The notes under the pieces are model-generated. The model was given only the letters and a program-made list of their open reading frames with translations, did not search any database and was not told the DNA's origin. From assembly GCF_007065885.1 (NCBI RefSeq), contig NZ_CP041409.1, positions 1,535,501 through 1,599,500 of the forward strand: a DNA stretch of 64,000 nucleotides, in the 5' to 3' direction. This DNA is from Altererythrobacter sp. TH136 (GTDB taxonomy: Bacteria; Pseudomonadota; Alphaproteobacteria; Sphingomonadales; Sphingomonadaceae). Shown here piece after piece: positions 33,406 through 41,298 of this stretch. Position 1 is the stretch's first letter; each line of letters opens with the position of its first letter. The position numbers were made by a program, and so were the translations under genes.

Positions 33406-34667
33406 GCGAGGGCGTCTCGCAACCCGACCAGCCGGGCGTGCTTCAGGGCGGCGGGCTGGACGGGGGCGCGCGCGACCTGTTCTCCAAGTTCGACCCCCTG
33501 ATCGCGATGCGCGAAGGGCTGCTGGCGACGGGGCAGGAGGATCCGTTCAACCTGGTGATGGAGCAGGTGCTCTCCCCCACCCGCGCGATTTGCAACGGGC
33601 GCGATACGATCCTGCTCGGCACCTACAACTACATGGGCATGACCTTCGATGCCGACGTGATCGCCGCGGGCAAGCAGGCGCTCGACGAATTCGGTTCGGG
33701 CACCACGGGTAGCCGTGTGCTCAACGGGACCTATCGCGGCCACCGGGAGTGCGAGGACGCGCTCAAGGAATTCTACGGGATGGACCACGCGATGGTCTTT
33801 TCCACCGGGTACCAGGCGAACCTGGGCATCATCAGCACGATCGCGGGCAAGGGCGATTACATCGTCCTCGACATCGACAGCCACGCATCGATCTGGGACG
33901 GGTGCAAGCTGGGCGATGCCGAAGTGGTGCCGTTCAAGCACAACGACATCGAGGCGATGGACAAGCGGCTGGGCCGCATCCCCGCCGGCGCGGGCAAGCT
34001 GGTGATCCTGGAAGGCGTCTATTCGATGCTAGGCGACATCGCTCCGCTGCAGGAGATGGTCGCGGTGGCCAGGAAGCACGGCGCGATGGTGCTGGTGGAC
34101 GAGGCGCATTCGATGGGCTTCATCGGCGAGCACGGCCGAGGCGTGGCCGAAGCGCAAGGCGTGCTGGACGACGTCGATTTCGTCATCGGCACTTTTTCCA
34201 AGAGTGTCGGCACGGTCGGCGGGTTCTGCGTGTCCAATCACCCCAAGTTCGAGATCATGCGGCTGGTGTGCCGGCCCTACGTGTTCACCGCCTCGCTGCC
34301 GCCCAGCGTGGTGGCGACCGCCGCCACATCGATCCGCAAGCTGATGCACGGCGGCAACAAGCGCGCGCACCTGTGGGAGAACTCCAAGCGCCTCCACGGC
34401 GGGCTGACCGCGCTCGGCTTCCAGCTCGGCACCACAGAGCCGCAGAGCGCGATCGTCGCGGTGATCATGCCCGATCTGGAACGCGGCGCGATGATGTGGG
34501 AGGCGCTGTTGAAGGAGGGCCTCTACGTCAATCTCGCGCGCCCGCCGGCCACACCCGCCAACATGACGCTGCTGCGCTGTTCGCTGTGTGCCGAACACAC
34601 CGCCGAGGAGGTCGAGACGATCCTTGGCATGTTCGAACGCGCGGGCAATTCGGTCGGGATCATCTGA
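33402..34667 (+). CDS. spt: Serine palmitoyltransferase
   Basis: A 421-residue alpha-oxoamine synthase, nearly the same length as the Sphingomonas paucimobilis SPT (about 420). It condenses serine with an acyl thioester to 3-ketosphinganine, the first step of sphingolipid synthesis. The PLP lysine is in GTFSKSVGTVGG, the stacking histidine in VDEAHSMGF, and FSTGYQANLG and GSGTTGSRVLNGT are the family motifs. The dedicated ACP lies directly upstream with overlapping codons. Sphingolipids replace LPS lipid in this bacterial order. Confidence 0.96.
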   Translation: MSEGVSQPDQPGVLQGGGLDGGARDLFSKFDPLIAMREGLLATGQEDPFNLVMEQVLSPTRAICNGRDTILLGTYNYMGMTFDADVIAAGKQALDEFGSGTTGSRVLNGTYRGHRECEDALKEFYGMDHAMVFSTGYQANLGIISTIAGKGDYIVLDIDSHASIWDGCKLGDAEVVPFKHNDIEAMDKRLGRIPAGAGKLVILEGVYSMLGDIAPLQEMVAVARKHGAMVLVDEAHSMGFIGEHGRGVAEAQGVLDDVDFVIGTFSKSVGTVGGFCVSNHPKFEIMRLVCRPYVFTASLPPSVVATAATSIRKLMHGGNKRAHLWENSKRLHGGLTALGFQLGTTEPQSAIVAVIMPDLERGAMMWEALLKEGLYVNLARPPATPANMTLLRCSLCAEHTAEEVETILGMFERAGNSVGII

Positions 34668-34694
34668 GCCCGGATCGCCAGGGACAAGGGGGCG

Positions 34695-35609
34695 CTAGCC
34701 GGCCGCTGGTGCCTCACCCGTCGCCAGCGAGTCCGCGATTGCCCGGCTGACGGGTTTGACCGGGATGCGCAGGTAACTCACCCCGTTGTCTTCGGCAGGC
34801 GGCAGGCGTCCCGCGCGGATATTGACCTGCACCGACGGAAGCAGGAGGCGCGGCACGCTGAGCGTCGCATCGCGCGCCTCGCGCATGGCGACGAATTCGT
34901 CCTCGCTCACCGCCTCGCCAACATGCACCGAACGGGCGCGCTGATCGGCGACGGTGGTCTCCCAGGCGTATTGGTCGCGTCCGGGCGCCTTGTAGTCGTG
35001 ACACAGGAACAGGCGGGTGTCGCCCGGCAGGTCGAGCAGCCGGCGGATCGAGCGGTATAGCTGGCGCGCATCCCCGCCGGGGAAATCTGCTCGCGCGGTG
35101 CCGTAGTCTGGCATGAACAGGGTATCGCCGACGAACACCGCATCGCCCATCCGGTATGCGACATCGGCAGGCGTGTGGCCGGGCACGTGCAGCACCTCCA
35201 CCTCCACGCCGCCGATCGCGAACCGTTCGCCGTCGCGGAACAAGCGGTCGAAATCCGATCCATCGGTCTTGAGGTCATCCGCCTGGAACATCGGCCGGAA
35301 GATCTTCTTCACGTCCTTGATGTGTTCGCCGATCCCGATCGCGGCGCCCGTGCGGGCCTTGATATGCGGTGCGGCCGACAGGTGATCGGCATGGGCGTGG
35401 GTTTCCAGCACCCAGTCGATCGCCAGCCCGCCTTCGCTGGCGGCGGCGAGGATCGCGTCGGCCGAACGCACGTCGGCCTCTCCGCTCGCCAGGTCGAAAT
35501 CGAGCACGGGATCGATCACCGCGGCCCGCCCCGTCGCGGGGTCGGACACGAGATAGCTTACCGTGTTGGTGGGTTCATCGAAAAATGCGGCGATCCGGGG
35601 TTTGGTCAT
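34695..35609 (-). CDS. MBL-fold persulfide dioxygenase-type hydrolase
   Basis: A 304-residue metallo-beta-lactamase fold protein. Metal motif THAHADHL (HxHxDH), further ligands in VPGHTPADV, VGDTLFMPDYG and LCHDY. The start AAFFDEPTNTVSYLVSDP and length match the ETHE1/Blh family, which oxidises glutathione persulfide to sulfite. It lies divergently next to a BigR/SqrR-type repressor, with rhodanese and TauE/SafE genes beyond: the standard persulfide/sulfide detoxification neighbourhood. ATG 35609 is chosen; an open frame extends to 35633. Confidence 0.9.
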   Translation of the reverse strand: MTKPRIAAFFDEPTNTVSYLVSDPATGRAAVIDPVLDFDLASGEADVRSADAILAAASEGGLAIDWVLETHAHADHLSAAPHIKARTGAAIGIGEHIKDVKKIFRPMFQADDLKTDGSDFDRLFRDGERFAIGGVEVEVLHVPGHTPADVAYRMGDAVFVGDTLFMPDYGTARADFPGGDARQLYRSIRRLLDLPGDTRLFLCHDYKAPGRDQYAWETTVADQRARSVHVGEAVSEDEFVAMREARDATLSVPRLLLPSVQVNIRAGRLPPAEDNGVSYLRIPVKPVSRAIADSLATGEAPAAG

Positions 35610-35635
35610 GCAGGCCTCCATTGCCCTTGACATAT

Positions 35636-35651
35636 ATAAGCATTTGCTTAT
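35636..35651. promoter_or_regulatory. Likely operator of the BigR/SqrR-type repressor
   Basis: ATAAGC-ATTT-GCTTAT is a perfect 6-bp inverted repeat in an A/T-rich block in the 55-nt divergent region between the MBL gene and the repressor gene. A TTGACA at 35627-35632 overlaps its left end, so binding would block the repressor promoter and probably the divergent one. AT-rich palindromes of this kind are typical BigR operators. Confidence 0.6.
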
Positions 35652-35664
35652 TTAGTAAGTCCTA

Positions 35665-35994
35665 ATGGAAAAGCTCGTTCATCCCCCTCTCGATCTCGTC
35701 AGCTTCGAACGTCACGCGGCCGGAGTTGCCGATCTGTTGCGCGCGCTGGGAAACCGGCGGCGGCTGATGATCATGTGCAAGCTTGCCGAACACGGTGAGA
35801 TGACTGTCGGCGCGCTGGCCGGAGAGGTCGGCCTGTCGCAGTCGGCGCTGTCGCAGCACCTGGCCCGCCTTCGCGACGAGGGACTGGTGGCGTTCCGGCG
35901 CGAGGCGCAGGCGGCGTGGTACCGCATAGCCGATCCGCGCTGCGAGGACCTGATGGCGACGCTGTACCGCCTGTACTGCTCAGACAAGGATTGA
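35665..35994 (+). CDS. ArsR-family persulfide-sensing repressor (BigR/SqrR type)
   Basis: A 109-residue winged-helix repressor. The DNA helix is VGLSQSALSQHLARLRDEGLV. Two cysteines sit at the positions used by BigR/SqrR to sense persulfide: one in RRLMIMCKLAE (about residue 38) and one in LYRLYCSDKD near the C-terminus (about residue 105). The genes around it (MBL dioxygenase, rhodanese, TauE/SafE) are the usual BigR regulon. An operator-like palindrome lies 14 nt upstream of the start. Confidence 0.88.
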   Translation: MEKLVHPPLDLVSFERHAAGVADLLRALGNRRRLMIMCKLAEHGEMTVGALAGEVGLSQSALSQHLARLRDEGLVAFRREAQAAWYRIADPRCEDLMATLYRLYCSDKD

Positions 35995-35998
35995 TGCC

Positions 35999-36519
35999 AT
36001 GACCTGCCAGACTTTGACCCCGGCCCAGGCGCGCGATGCGGTGGCACGCGGCGCCCGGCTGATCGACATCCGCAGCGCCGACGAATTCGCCCGGGTTCGC
36101 CTGCCGGGCGCCGAGAACCGCCCGCTCGACCAGCTCACGACCGTCACTCACGATGGACCGGTGGTGTTCCATTGCCGGTCGGGCATGCGCACGACGGCCA
36201 ATAGCGACCGGCTGGCGGCCGCTGCACCGGGCGAGGCGTTTATAGTGGAAGGCGGTCTCGATGGCTGGCGCAAGGCCGGGCTTCCGGTCGAGGAGACCGC
36301 GGGCGCGCCGCTGGAGATCATGCGCCAGGTGCAGATCACCGCGGGCTTGCTGGTGCTGGCCGGCGTGATCCTCGGCCTCATCATCGCCCCGGCATGGTTG
36401 GCCCTGTAGGCCTTCGTCGGCGCGGGGCTGACCTTCGCGGGACTGACCGGCTGGTGCGGCATGGCAAACCTGCTCGCCATGATGCCGTGGAACCGGCGCT
36501 CTCCGGTCAAAGCCTGATC
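35999..36519 (+). pseudogene. Rhodanese-DUF2892 protein gene with internal TAG
   Basis: The reading frame codes for an N-terminal rhodanese domain (active-site Cys in VVFHCRSGMRTT) followed by a DUF2892 membrane unit starting MRQVQITAGLLVLAGVILG. It is stopped by TAG at 36407-36409, giving a 136-residue product. Directly after the TAG, in the same frame, the missing half continues: [18 protein letters not shown]...MPWNRR to a TGA at 36517-36519. Relatives have Ser (TCG) at the TAG position, so one base change explains it. The rhodanese domain and first helix can still be made; the second helix needs readthrough. Confidence 0.85.
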
Positions 36520-36521
36520 CG

Positions 36522-37301
36522 ATGGACCCGGCGACCATCGGGCTCGCGCTGCTCAGCGGCGCGCTGATCGGGCTGGTCCTGGCGCTGGTCGGCGGCGGCG
36601 GATCGATCCTCGCGGTGCCGTTGCTGATCCACGTGGTCGGGGTGGACAGCCCTCATGCGGCGATCGGCACCGCCGCGGTCGCGGTCGCCCTGAATGCCGC
36701 GGCGGGGCTTGCCGGTCACGCACGCGCGGCCAACGTCAAGTGGCCCTGCGCGGTCGTGTTCGCGGGTGCGGGCATGATCGGCGCGGCGCTCGGCGCGGAA
36801 CTCGGCAAGGCGATCGACGGCGATGCGCTGCTGGCGACGTTCGGCGCGCTGATGATCGTGGTCGGCGGGTTGATGCTGCGCGGCCGCAAGGGCGGCGCGA
36901 ACCCCGACGTGCGGCTGTCAGCTGCCAGCGCCCGCCACCTCATGCCCCGGCTGGCAGGTTACGGCCTGGCGGTGGGATTGCTGGCGGGCTTTTTCGGCAT
37001 CGGCGGCGGGTTCCTCATCGTCCCGGGCCTGATCGCGGCGACCGCGATGCCCATCGGGATCGCGGTCGGCACCTCGTTGGTGGTCGTCACCGCGCTCGAC
37101 GCGACGACCGCCACATCGTATGCCCTGTCGGGTTATGTCGACTGGATACTGGTCGCCTGGCTGGTCGCCGGGGGGATCGCGGGCACCATCGCCGGGCGTA
37201 TCGCGGGCAAGCGCCTGGCAGCCCGCAAGAACCTCCTTGATCGAGGCTTCGCCGCGGTGGTCATCGCAGTGGGCGCGTTCGTCACGGCCGGGGCGCTCTA
37301 G
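36522..37301 (+). CDS. Sulfite exporter TauE/SafE family protein
   Basis: A 259-residue TSUP-family membrane protein with about eight hydrophobic segments. The inner repeats LVGGGGSILAVPLLIHVVG and FGIGGGFLIVPGLIAATAM are the two family signatures. In this neighbourhood it most likely exports sulfite produced by the persulfide dioxygenase/rhodanese pair. It begins two bases after the rhodanese frame ends, so it is in the same operon, and its end overlaps the convergent YqaA-type gene by four bases. Confidence 0.92.
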   Translation: MDPATIGLALLSGALIGLVLALVGGGGSILAVPLLIHVVGVDSPHAAIGTAAVAVALNAAAGLAGHARAANVKWPCAVVFAGAGMIGAALGAELGKAIDGDALLATFGALMIVVGGLMLRGRKGGANPDVRLSAASARHLMPRLAGYGLAVGLLAGFFGIGGGFLIVPGLIAATAMPIGIAVGTSLVVVTALDATTATSYALSGYVDWILVAWLVAGGIAGTIAGRIAGKRLAARKNLLDRGFAAVVIAVGAFVTAGAL

Positions 37302-37936
37302 CGGTTCGGGACCGTGACTGCCCCCGAACACTTGTCGGCCTTCGCCTCGCCCTCGCCCCCCAGCATCGTCACCGCCAGGAACCCGGCGATGACCAGCGCC
37401 ACGAACGCGGCGGTCACCGCGCCCAGGTACTTGTCGATGAAGCGCTTGATCGGCGCACCGAAGAACCGGAACAGCACCCCCACGATCATGAAGCTGATCG
37501 CGCGGCTGACCAGGCTGGCGGCCAGGAAAAGCGCCAGGTGCATGCCCATGAACCCGGCGGTGATCGTCAGCAGCTTGAACGGGATCGGCGTGGCGCCCTT
37601 GGCGACGAACAGCCAGAACCCGTATTCGTTGAGGTAGCAGACCGCGACCGGGAAGCTTTCCGTGAGGCCCAGCCAGTCGAGGATCTGCGTGCCCAGCGTG
37701 TCGTAAAGTCCCCAGCCGATCGCATAACCGAGCAGGCCGCCCAGCACCGAGGCGATCGTCGCCACCCCGGCAAAGCGCAGCGCCTTTTTGGGCTCGGCGA
37801 GGCACATCAGCCCCAGCAGCGGGTGCGGCGGGATCGGAAAGAAGCTCGCCTCCACGAACGCGAACATCGCCAGCCACCATACCGCGTGGCGATGCGCGGC
37901 CTTTTCCATCGTCCAGTTATACAGGCTGCGCAGCAT
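37298..37936 (-). CDS. YqaA family (VTT/SNARE-associated) membrane protein
   Basis: A 212-residue membrane protein of the DedA/VTT superfamily, YqaA branch. Recognisable are FVEASFFPIPPHPLLGLM near residue 28 and NEYGFWLFVAKGATPIPFKLLTITAGFMGM in the middle. It has about five hydrophobic segments. DedA-type proteins scramble or flip undecaprenyl phosphate or other lipids; the YqaA branch is uncharacterised. Convergent with the TauE/SafE gene. Confidence 0.9.
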   Translation of the reverse strand: MLRSLYNWTMEKAAHRHAVWWLAMFAFVEASFFPIPPHPLLGLMCLAEPKKALRFAGVATIASVLGGLLGYAIGWGLYDTLGTQILDWLGLTESFPVAVCYLNEYGFWLFVAKGATPIPFKLLTITAGFMGMHLALFLAASLVSRAISFMIVGVLFRFFGAPIKRFIDKYLGAVTAAFVALVIAGFLAVTMLGGEGEAKADKCSGAVTVPNR

Positions 37937-38030
37937 GGGGGTCTCTCTTGCCCGAGTGTCGCGCGCCTCTAGGCGATGCGGCGAGATGGCACAATCGCGT
38001 CGACGTTAGAACCTATCTGGCACTTTATTG

Positions 38031-38059
38031 TTGACATCGTCACGCTCTTTGGTTAGTGA
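38031..38059 (+). promoter_or_regulatory. Possible promoter upstream of the GTA remnant
   Basis: TTGACA (exact -35) followed after 17 nt by TAGTGA, a weak -10. It lies about 125 nt before the small terminase-like gene. A GTCAC...GTGAC inverted repeat overlaps the spacer. Confidence 0.35.
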
Positions 38060-38086
38060 CAAGGAACATCGCGATAGTGTGATTCG

Positions 38087-38119
38087 AACGGGCGGCCCTT
38101 CCAAGGGGACCGCCCGTTT
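38087..38119 (+). other. Hairpin in leader of the GTA remnant
   Basis: AACGGGCGG/CCGCCCGTT, a 9-bp perfect stem extended by a CCC/GGG inner stem with one bulge, followed by TTTAG. It could terminate or attenuate transcription 38 nt before the start at 38157. Confidence 0.5.
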
Positions 38120-38156
38120 AGCGTTGGGCTGCCGCGCGGGACGGGAATTTACGCAC

Positions 38157-38663
38157 ATGGCAACCGACAGCACCGGCAGACGGCTCTACAATGCGCCCAA
38201 GAACTGGCCGGACATTTTCCTCAACCATCTGGCGGAAACGTCGAACATCAGGGCGTCGGCCGATGCCGCCAACGTCAGCCAGACGATGGTGTACCAGAAG
38301 CGCCGGGCCGATCCGGAGTTCGCCCAGCGGTGGTACGCCGCGCTCGCCGAAGGGTACGACACGCTGGAGATGGAACTGCTCGAGCGGCTGCGCACCGGCC
38401 GCCTTGAGGACGAGCTGCCCGACGGGAGCAAGCGCAGGTTCGACATCGGCACCGCGTTCAAGTGCATTTCCGCTCACCGCGACACCGTCCTGCGCGAAAA
38501 GGCGCGCCGTTCGCTGTCGGACGAGGTCACCACGATGGCCTCGATCAACGCCAAGATCGACAAGATGCGCGCGCGGCAGGAACACGCAATCGAACTCGCC
38601 GCCAAGCGCGCCGGGATTGTCGTTCCCCAGCCTGAAGACGTGCAGGCCGGCGATGGAGCGTAA
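38157..38663 (+). CDS. Small terminase-like protein, GTA remnant
   Basis: A 168-residue helix-turn-helix protein (LAETSNIRASADAANVSQTMVYQKRRADPEFAQRW), followed by LERLRTGRLED and coiled helices. Proteins of this sort sit directly before the large terminase in gene transfer agent clusters and act as the small packaging subunit. Here it is followed, with overlapping codons, by a terminase fragment fused to DUF2793. It has no internal stop and may still be expressed. The open frame extends to 38028, but the ATG at 38157 marks the conserved start. Confidence 0.75.
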   Translation: MATDSTGRRLYNAPKNWPDIFLNHLAETSNIRASADAANVSQTMVYQKRRADPEFAQRWYAALAEGYDTLEMELLERLRTGRLEDELPDGSKRRFDIGTAFKCISAHRDTVLREKARRSLSDEVTTMASINAKIDKMRARQEHAIELAAKRAGIVVPQPEDVQAGDGA

Positions 38664-39327
38664 CGCCCGCGGCAGCCGCGGCACCTGGTTCCGGCGGGCG
38701 GACGATGCCGGCCTGCAGGACCGGCTGGTGCTCGACAAGGAACTGAAGCCGCACGAGCTGGCCGCCCTGGGCAGCTGGCACTGGGAGATCTGGGCGCGCG
38801 ACGAACAACTGCCGCCGCAGGGGCCGTGGCGGGTGTGGCTGATCTGCGCCGGGCGCGGGTTCGGCAAGACCCGCGCGGGCGCCGAATGGGTCCGCAACCT
38901 GGCCCGCCACGATCCCGCCGCGCGGATCGCGCTGGTCGGGGCGTCGCTGGGCGAAGTGCGCAGCGTGATGGTGGAAGGCGAAAGCGGCATCCTCGCCGCC
39001 TTGGGGGAAGCCGCAGCCCCGCCGTCGGACCCCGTGGAGGAGGGGGATTGCTGGCTCGTCGGCGCGGCGCCACAGGGGGCGTTTGCAGGACGCGCGGGAA
39101 GCATCGCCTGTTTTGCCGGCGGCGCATGGGTGTTTGCAGCGCCGCGCGATGGCATGCGCGCCTTCGACCGATCCACCGGGCAGCTGTTGCTGTTCCGAGA
39201 CGCCTAGCGTCGCGAGCCCATCCCGGATCTGCCTTCGGGCGGAGCGACTGTCGATGTCGAGGCGCGCCTGGCGATCGGGGCGATTGTTGCCTTGTTGCAA
39301 CGGTCCGCAATCCTTCCGTCGAACTGA
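38653..39327 (+). pseudogene. Fused GTA remnant: terminase N-terminus joined to DUF2793 C-terminus
   Basis: The frame from ATG 38653 starts like a large terminase: LKPHELAALGSWHWEIWARDEQL and Walker A CAGRGFGKTRAGAEWVRN (residues 65-82). After about residue 114 it turns into the C-terminal half of DUF2793: EEGDCWLVGAAPQGAFAGRAG and DRSTGQLLLFRD. A TAG at 39205-39207 stops it at residue 184, but the DUF2793 end continues in frame (GGATVDVEARLAIGAIVALL) to TGA 39325-39327. An internal deletion of a GTA cluster explains this; the terminase nuclease part and all structural genes are gone. Confidence 0.85.
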
Positions 39328-39521
39328 CGGGAACAGATATCAAAAAGGGGCGTTCGGGCGGAACCAGGAGGGCTAGAACACCTGATTATTAGATGGTTGA
39401 GACTAAACCGATGCGCAACTGCAACAGTTTGGCCTCAATGCCCGCTTGCCTCATCGGTGGGGAAAAGTTAGAAATCGGGCCGCTCGATGGCTCAAAATTC
39501 GCTAAAAAGGGGAATTACATA

Positions 39522-40676
39522 ATGCGGAAACTCGTCATTGGCTTGGCTCTGGCATCTACTGCCATTGCGTCGCCTTCACTCGCGCGTGACGGTGCGTGGT
39601 ACGTCGAACTCGACGGCGGTCCCATGATCGTCGAAGACATCGATCTCGACATCGGTGCTGCGCCGAACGCCGTTCGCGTCGACCACCACAAGGGTTACGA
39701 CTTCGGCGGCATCGTCGGTTACGATTTCGGCTTCGTGCGGCTTGAGGCGGAAGGCAGCTACCGTGCGGCCGACATTTCGACTCTGACCGTCGGCAGCACT
39801 CCGATCGCAGCCGGACCGGGCCGCACGTTCACCAACACCTCCATCGGTTCGGACGGTGATTCGAGCGCGCTGAGCTTCATGGTCAATGCCTTGGCCGATT
39901 TCGGTCCGGACGATGGCCTTCAGGGCTTCGTCGGCGGCGGTGTCGGCGTTGCTCGCACCAAGTTCGACGGTGTCTCGGGCCAGCGCAGCGGCGCCGGCTT
40001 CCTCGACGATTCCGACAGCGGCTTCGCCTGGCAGCTTCTCGCTGGCGTTCGCGCTCCGCTGACCGAAACCATCGACGTTGGTCTGAAGTATCGCTTCTTC
40101 AACACCGCTGAACTCGACATGGTCGACAGCGCTGGCCGTGACGTAAGCGGCAAGTGGCGTTCGCACTCGCTGCTCGGCACCATCGGGTTCAACTTCGGCG
40201 GCGCTCCTGCCCCGATGCAGACCTGCTGGGATGGCACGCAGCTGCCGATGGATGCAACGTGCCCGGCTCGCCCGGCGCCCGTGACGCCTCCTCCGCCGCC
40301 GCCGCCGGCCGTGGTTACGCCGGTCTGCAACAAGGGCCCGTACATCGTGTTCTTCGAGTGGGACCGTTCGGACATCACTCCGGAAGCCGCGACCATCCTG
40401 AACAACGCTGCTTCGGCTTACGCCAACTGCGGTTCGGCTTCGGTCATGCTTGCCGGTCACGCGGACCGTTCGGGTTCGGCCCAGTACAACGTTGGCCTTT
40501 CGCAGCGTCGTGCCGCGACTGTCCGGTCGTATCTCTCGGGTCGTGGCGTTCCCGACACGCGGATCGCTACCGAAGCGTTCGGCGAGTCGCAGCCGCGCGT
40601 TCCCACCGCGGACGGCGTGCGCGAGCTTCAGAACCGTCGGGTGGAAGTCACCTACGGTCCGGGTTCGGGCATGTAA
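39522..40676 (+). CDS. OmpA-family outer membrane protein
   Basis: A 384-residue outer-membrane protein: signal peptide (cleavage after SLA), an eight-stranded beta-barrel of about 230 residues with alternating polar/apolar strands, a Pro-rich hinge (APVTPPPPPPPAVV), then the peptidoglycan-binding OmpA C domain (VMLAGHADRSGSAQYNVGLSQRRA, LQNRRVEV). The codon use (high GTT, GCT, TCG) suggests strong expression. ATG 39522 follows AAGGGGAATTACATA. A strong terminator follows. Confidence 0.93.
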   Translation: MRKLVIGLALASTAIASPSLARDGAWYVELDGGPMIVEDIDLDIGAAPNAVRVDHHKGYDFGGIVGYDFGFVRLEAEGSYRAADISTLTVGSTPIAAGPGRTFTNTSIGSDGDSSALSFMVNALADFGPDDGLQGFVGGGVGVARTKFDGVSGQRSGAGFLDDSDSGFAWQLLAGVRAPLTETIDVGLKYRFFNTAELDMVDSAGRDVSGKWRSHSLLGTIGFNFGGAPAPMQTCWDGTQLPMDATCPARPAPVTPPPPPPPAVVTPVCNKGPYIVFFEWDRSDITPEAATILNNAASAYANCGSASVMLAGHADRSGSAQYNVGLSQRRAATVRSYLSGRGVPDTRIATEAFGESQPRVPTADGVRELQNRRVEVTYGPGSGM

Positions 40677-40700
40677 GCTTCGGCATCAGCCGAAAAGATT

Positions 40701-40729
40701 GGGGGGCCGGAGCAATCCGGCCCCTTTTT
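40701..40729 (+). terminator. Rho-independent terminator after OmpA gene
   Basis: Perfect 9-bp stem GGGGCCGGA/TCCGGCCCC with a GCAA loop and five T. Confidence 0.92.
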
Positions 40730-40767
40730 CGTTGGTTCCCTAAGCACAAGCGCAGGAGAATGGACGA

Positions 40768-41298
40768 ATGGTCTCGCTCAAGGTTCTAGTCGCGAGAGCC
40801 GGTATGCTCGCTCTCGCAGGATGCAGCACAATAGCTGACCTCCCGCAGGAGGAACTCGCGCGCGCGTCCTTGACCACCGCCGATGGCCGCCCTGCCGGAA
40901 CCGTGCGCGTGGTAGCCACCGGGAGCCAGGTGTCACTGCTGGCAGGAGCGACCGGAATCTCCCCCGGAACCCATGGCATCCACTTGCACACCACCGGCGC
41001 GTGTCGACGGCCCGACTTCACGTCAGCGGGCGGCCATCTAAATCCCCTGAACCGCGCGCATGGCTCGCTCGCGCCTGGCGGGCAGCATGTTGGCGACTTG
41101 CCCAACATCGTCGTGCAGGCGGGCGGCAGCGGGACGCTTACCGCCGATCTTGCGGGCACCCCCGATCAGGTGCGCGCATGGCTATTCGACAGTGACGGGA
41201 CCGCCGTCGTGATCCACGCCGATCCCGACGACTATCGCACAGACCCGTCGGGCAACTCAGGCGGCCGCATCGCCTGCGGCGTCGTCACGCCGGGCTGA
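40768..41298 (+). CDS. sodC: Cu/Zn superoxide dismutase family lipoprotein
   Basis: A 176-residue periplasmic SodC-type protein. A lipobox (LALAGC) near residue 19 suggests a lipidated N-terminus. Copper and zinc ligands are seen in GIHLHTTGAC, SAGGHLNPLNRAHG and VVIHADPDDY; the disulfide Cys pair is in TGAC and IACGVV. The family converts superoxide to peroxide and oxygen. The stop lies inside the last codons of the convergent MFS gene. Confidence 0.9.
   Translation: MVSLKVLVARAGMLALAGCSTIADLPQEELARASLTTADGRPAGTVRVVATGSQVSLLAGATGISPGTHGIHLHTTGACRRPDFTSAGGHLNPLNRAHGSLAPGGQHVGDLPNIVVQAGGSGTLTADLAGTPDQVRAWLFDSDGTAVVIHADPDDYRTDPSGNSGGRIACGVVTPG

Noticed and set aside
38081-38090. GATTCGAACG looked like a tRNA T-arm remnant (attachment site)
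   Set aside because: No acceptor, D or anticodon arms are found on either strand around it; it is simply part of a hairpin leader.
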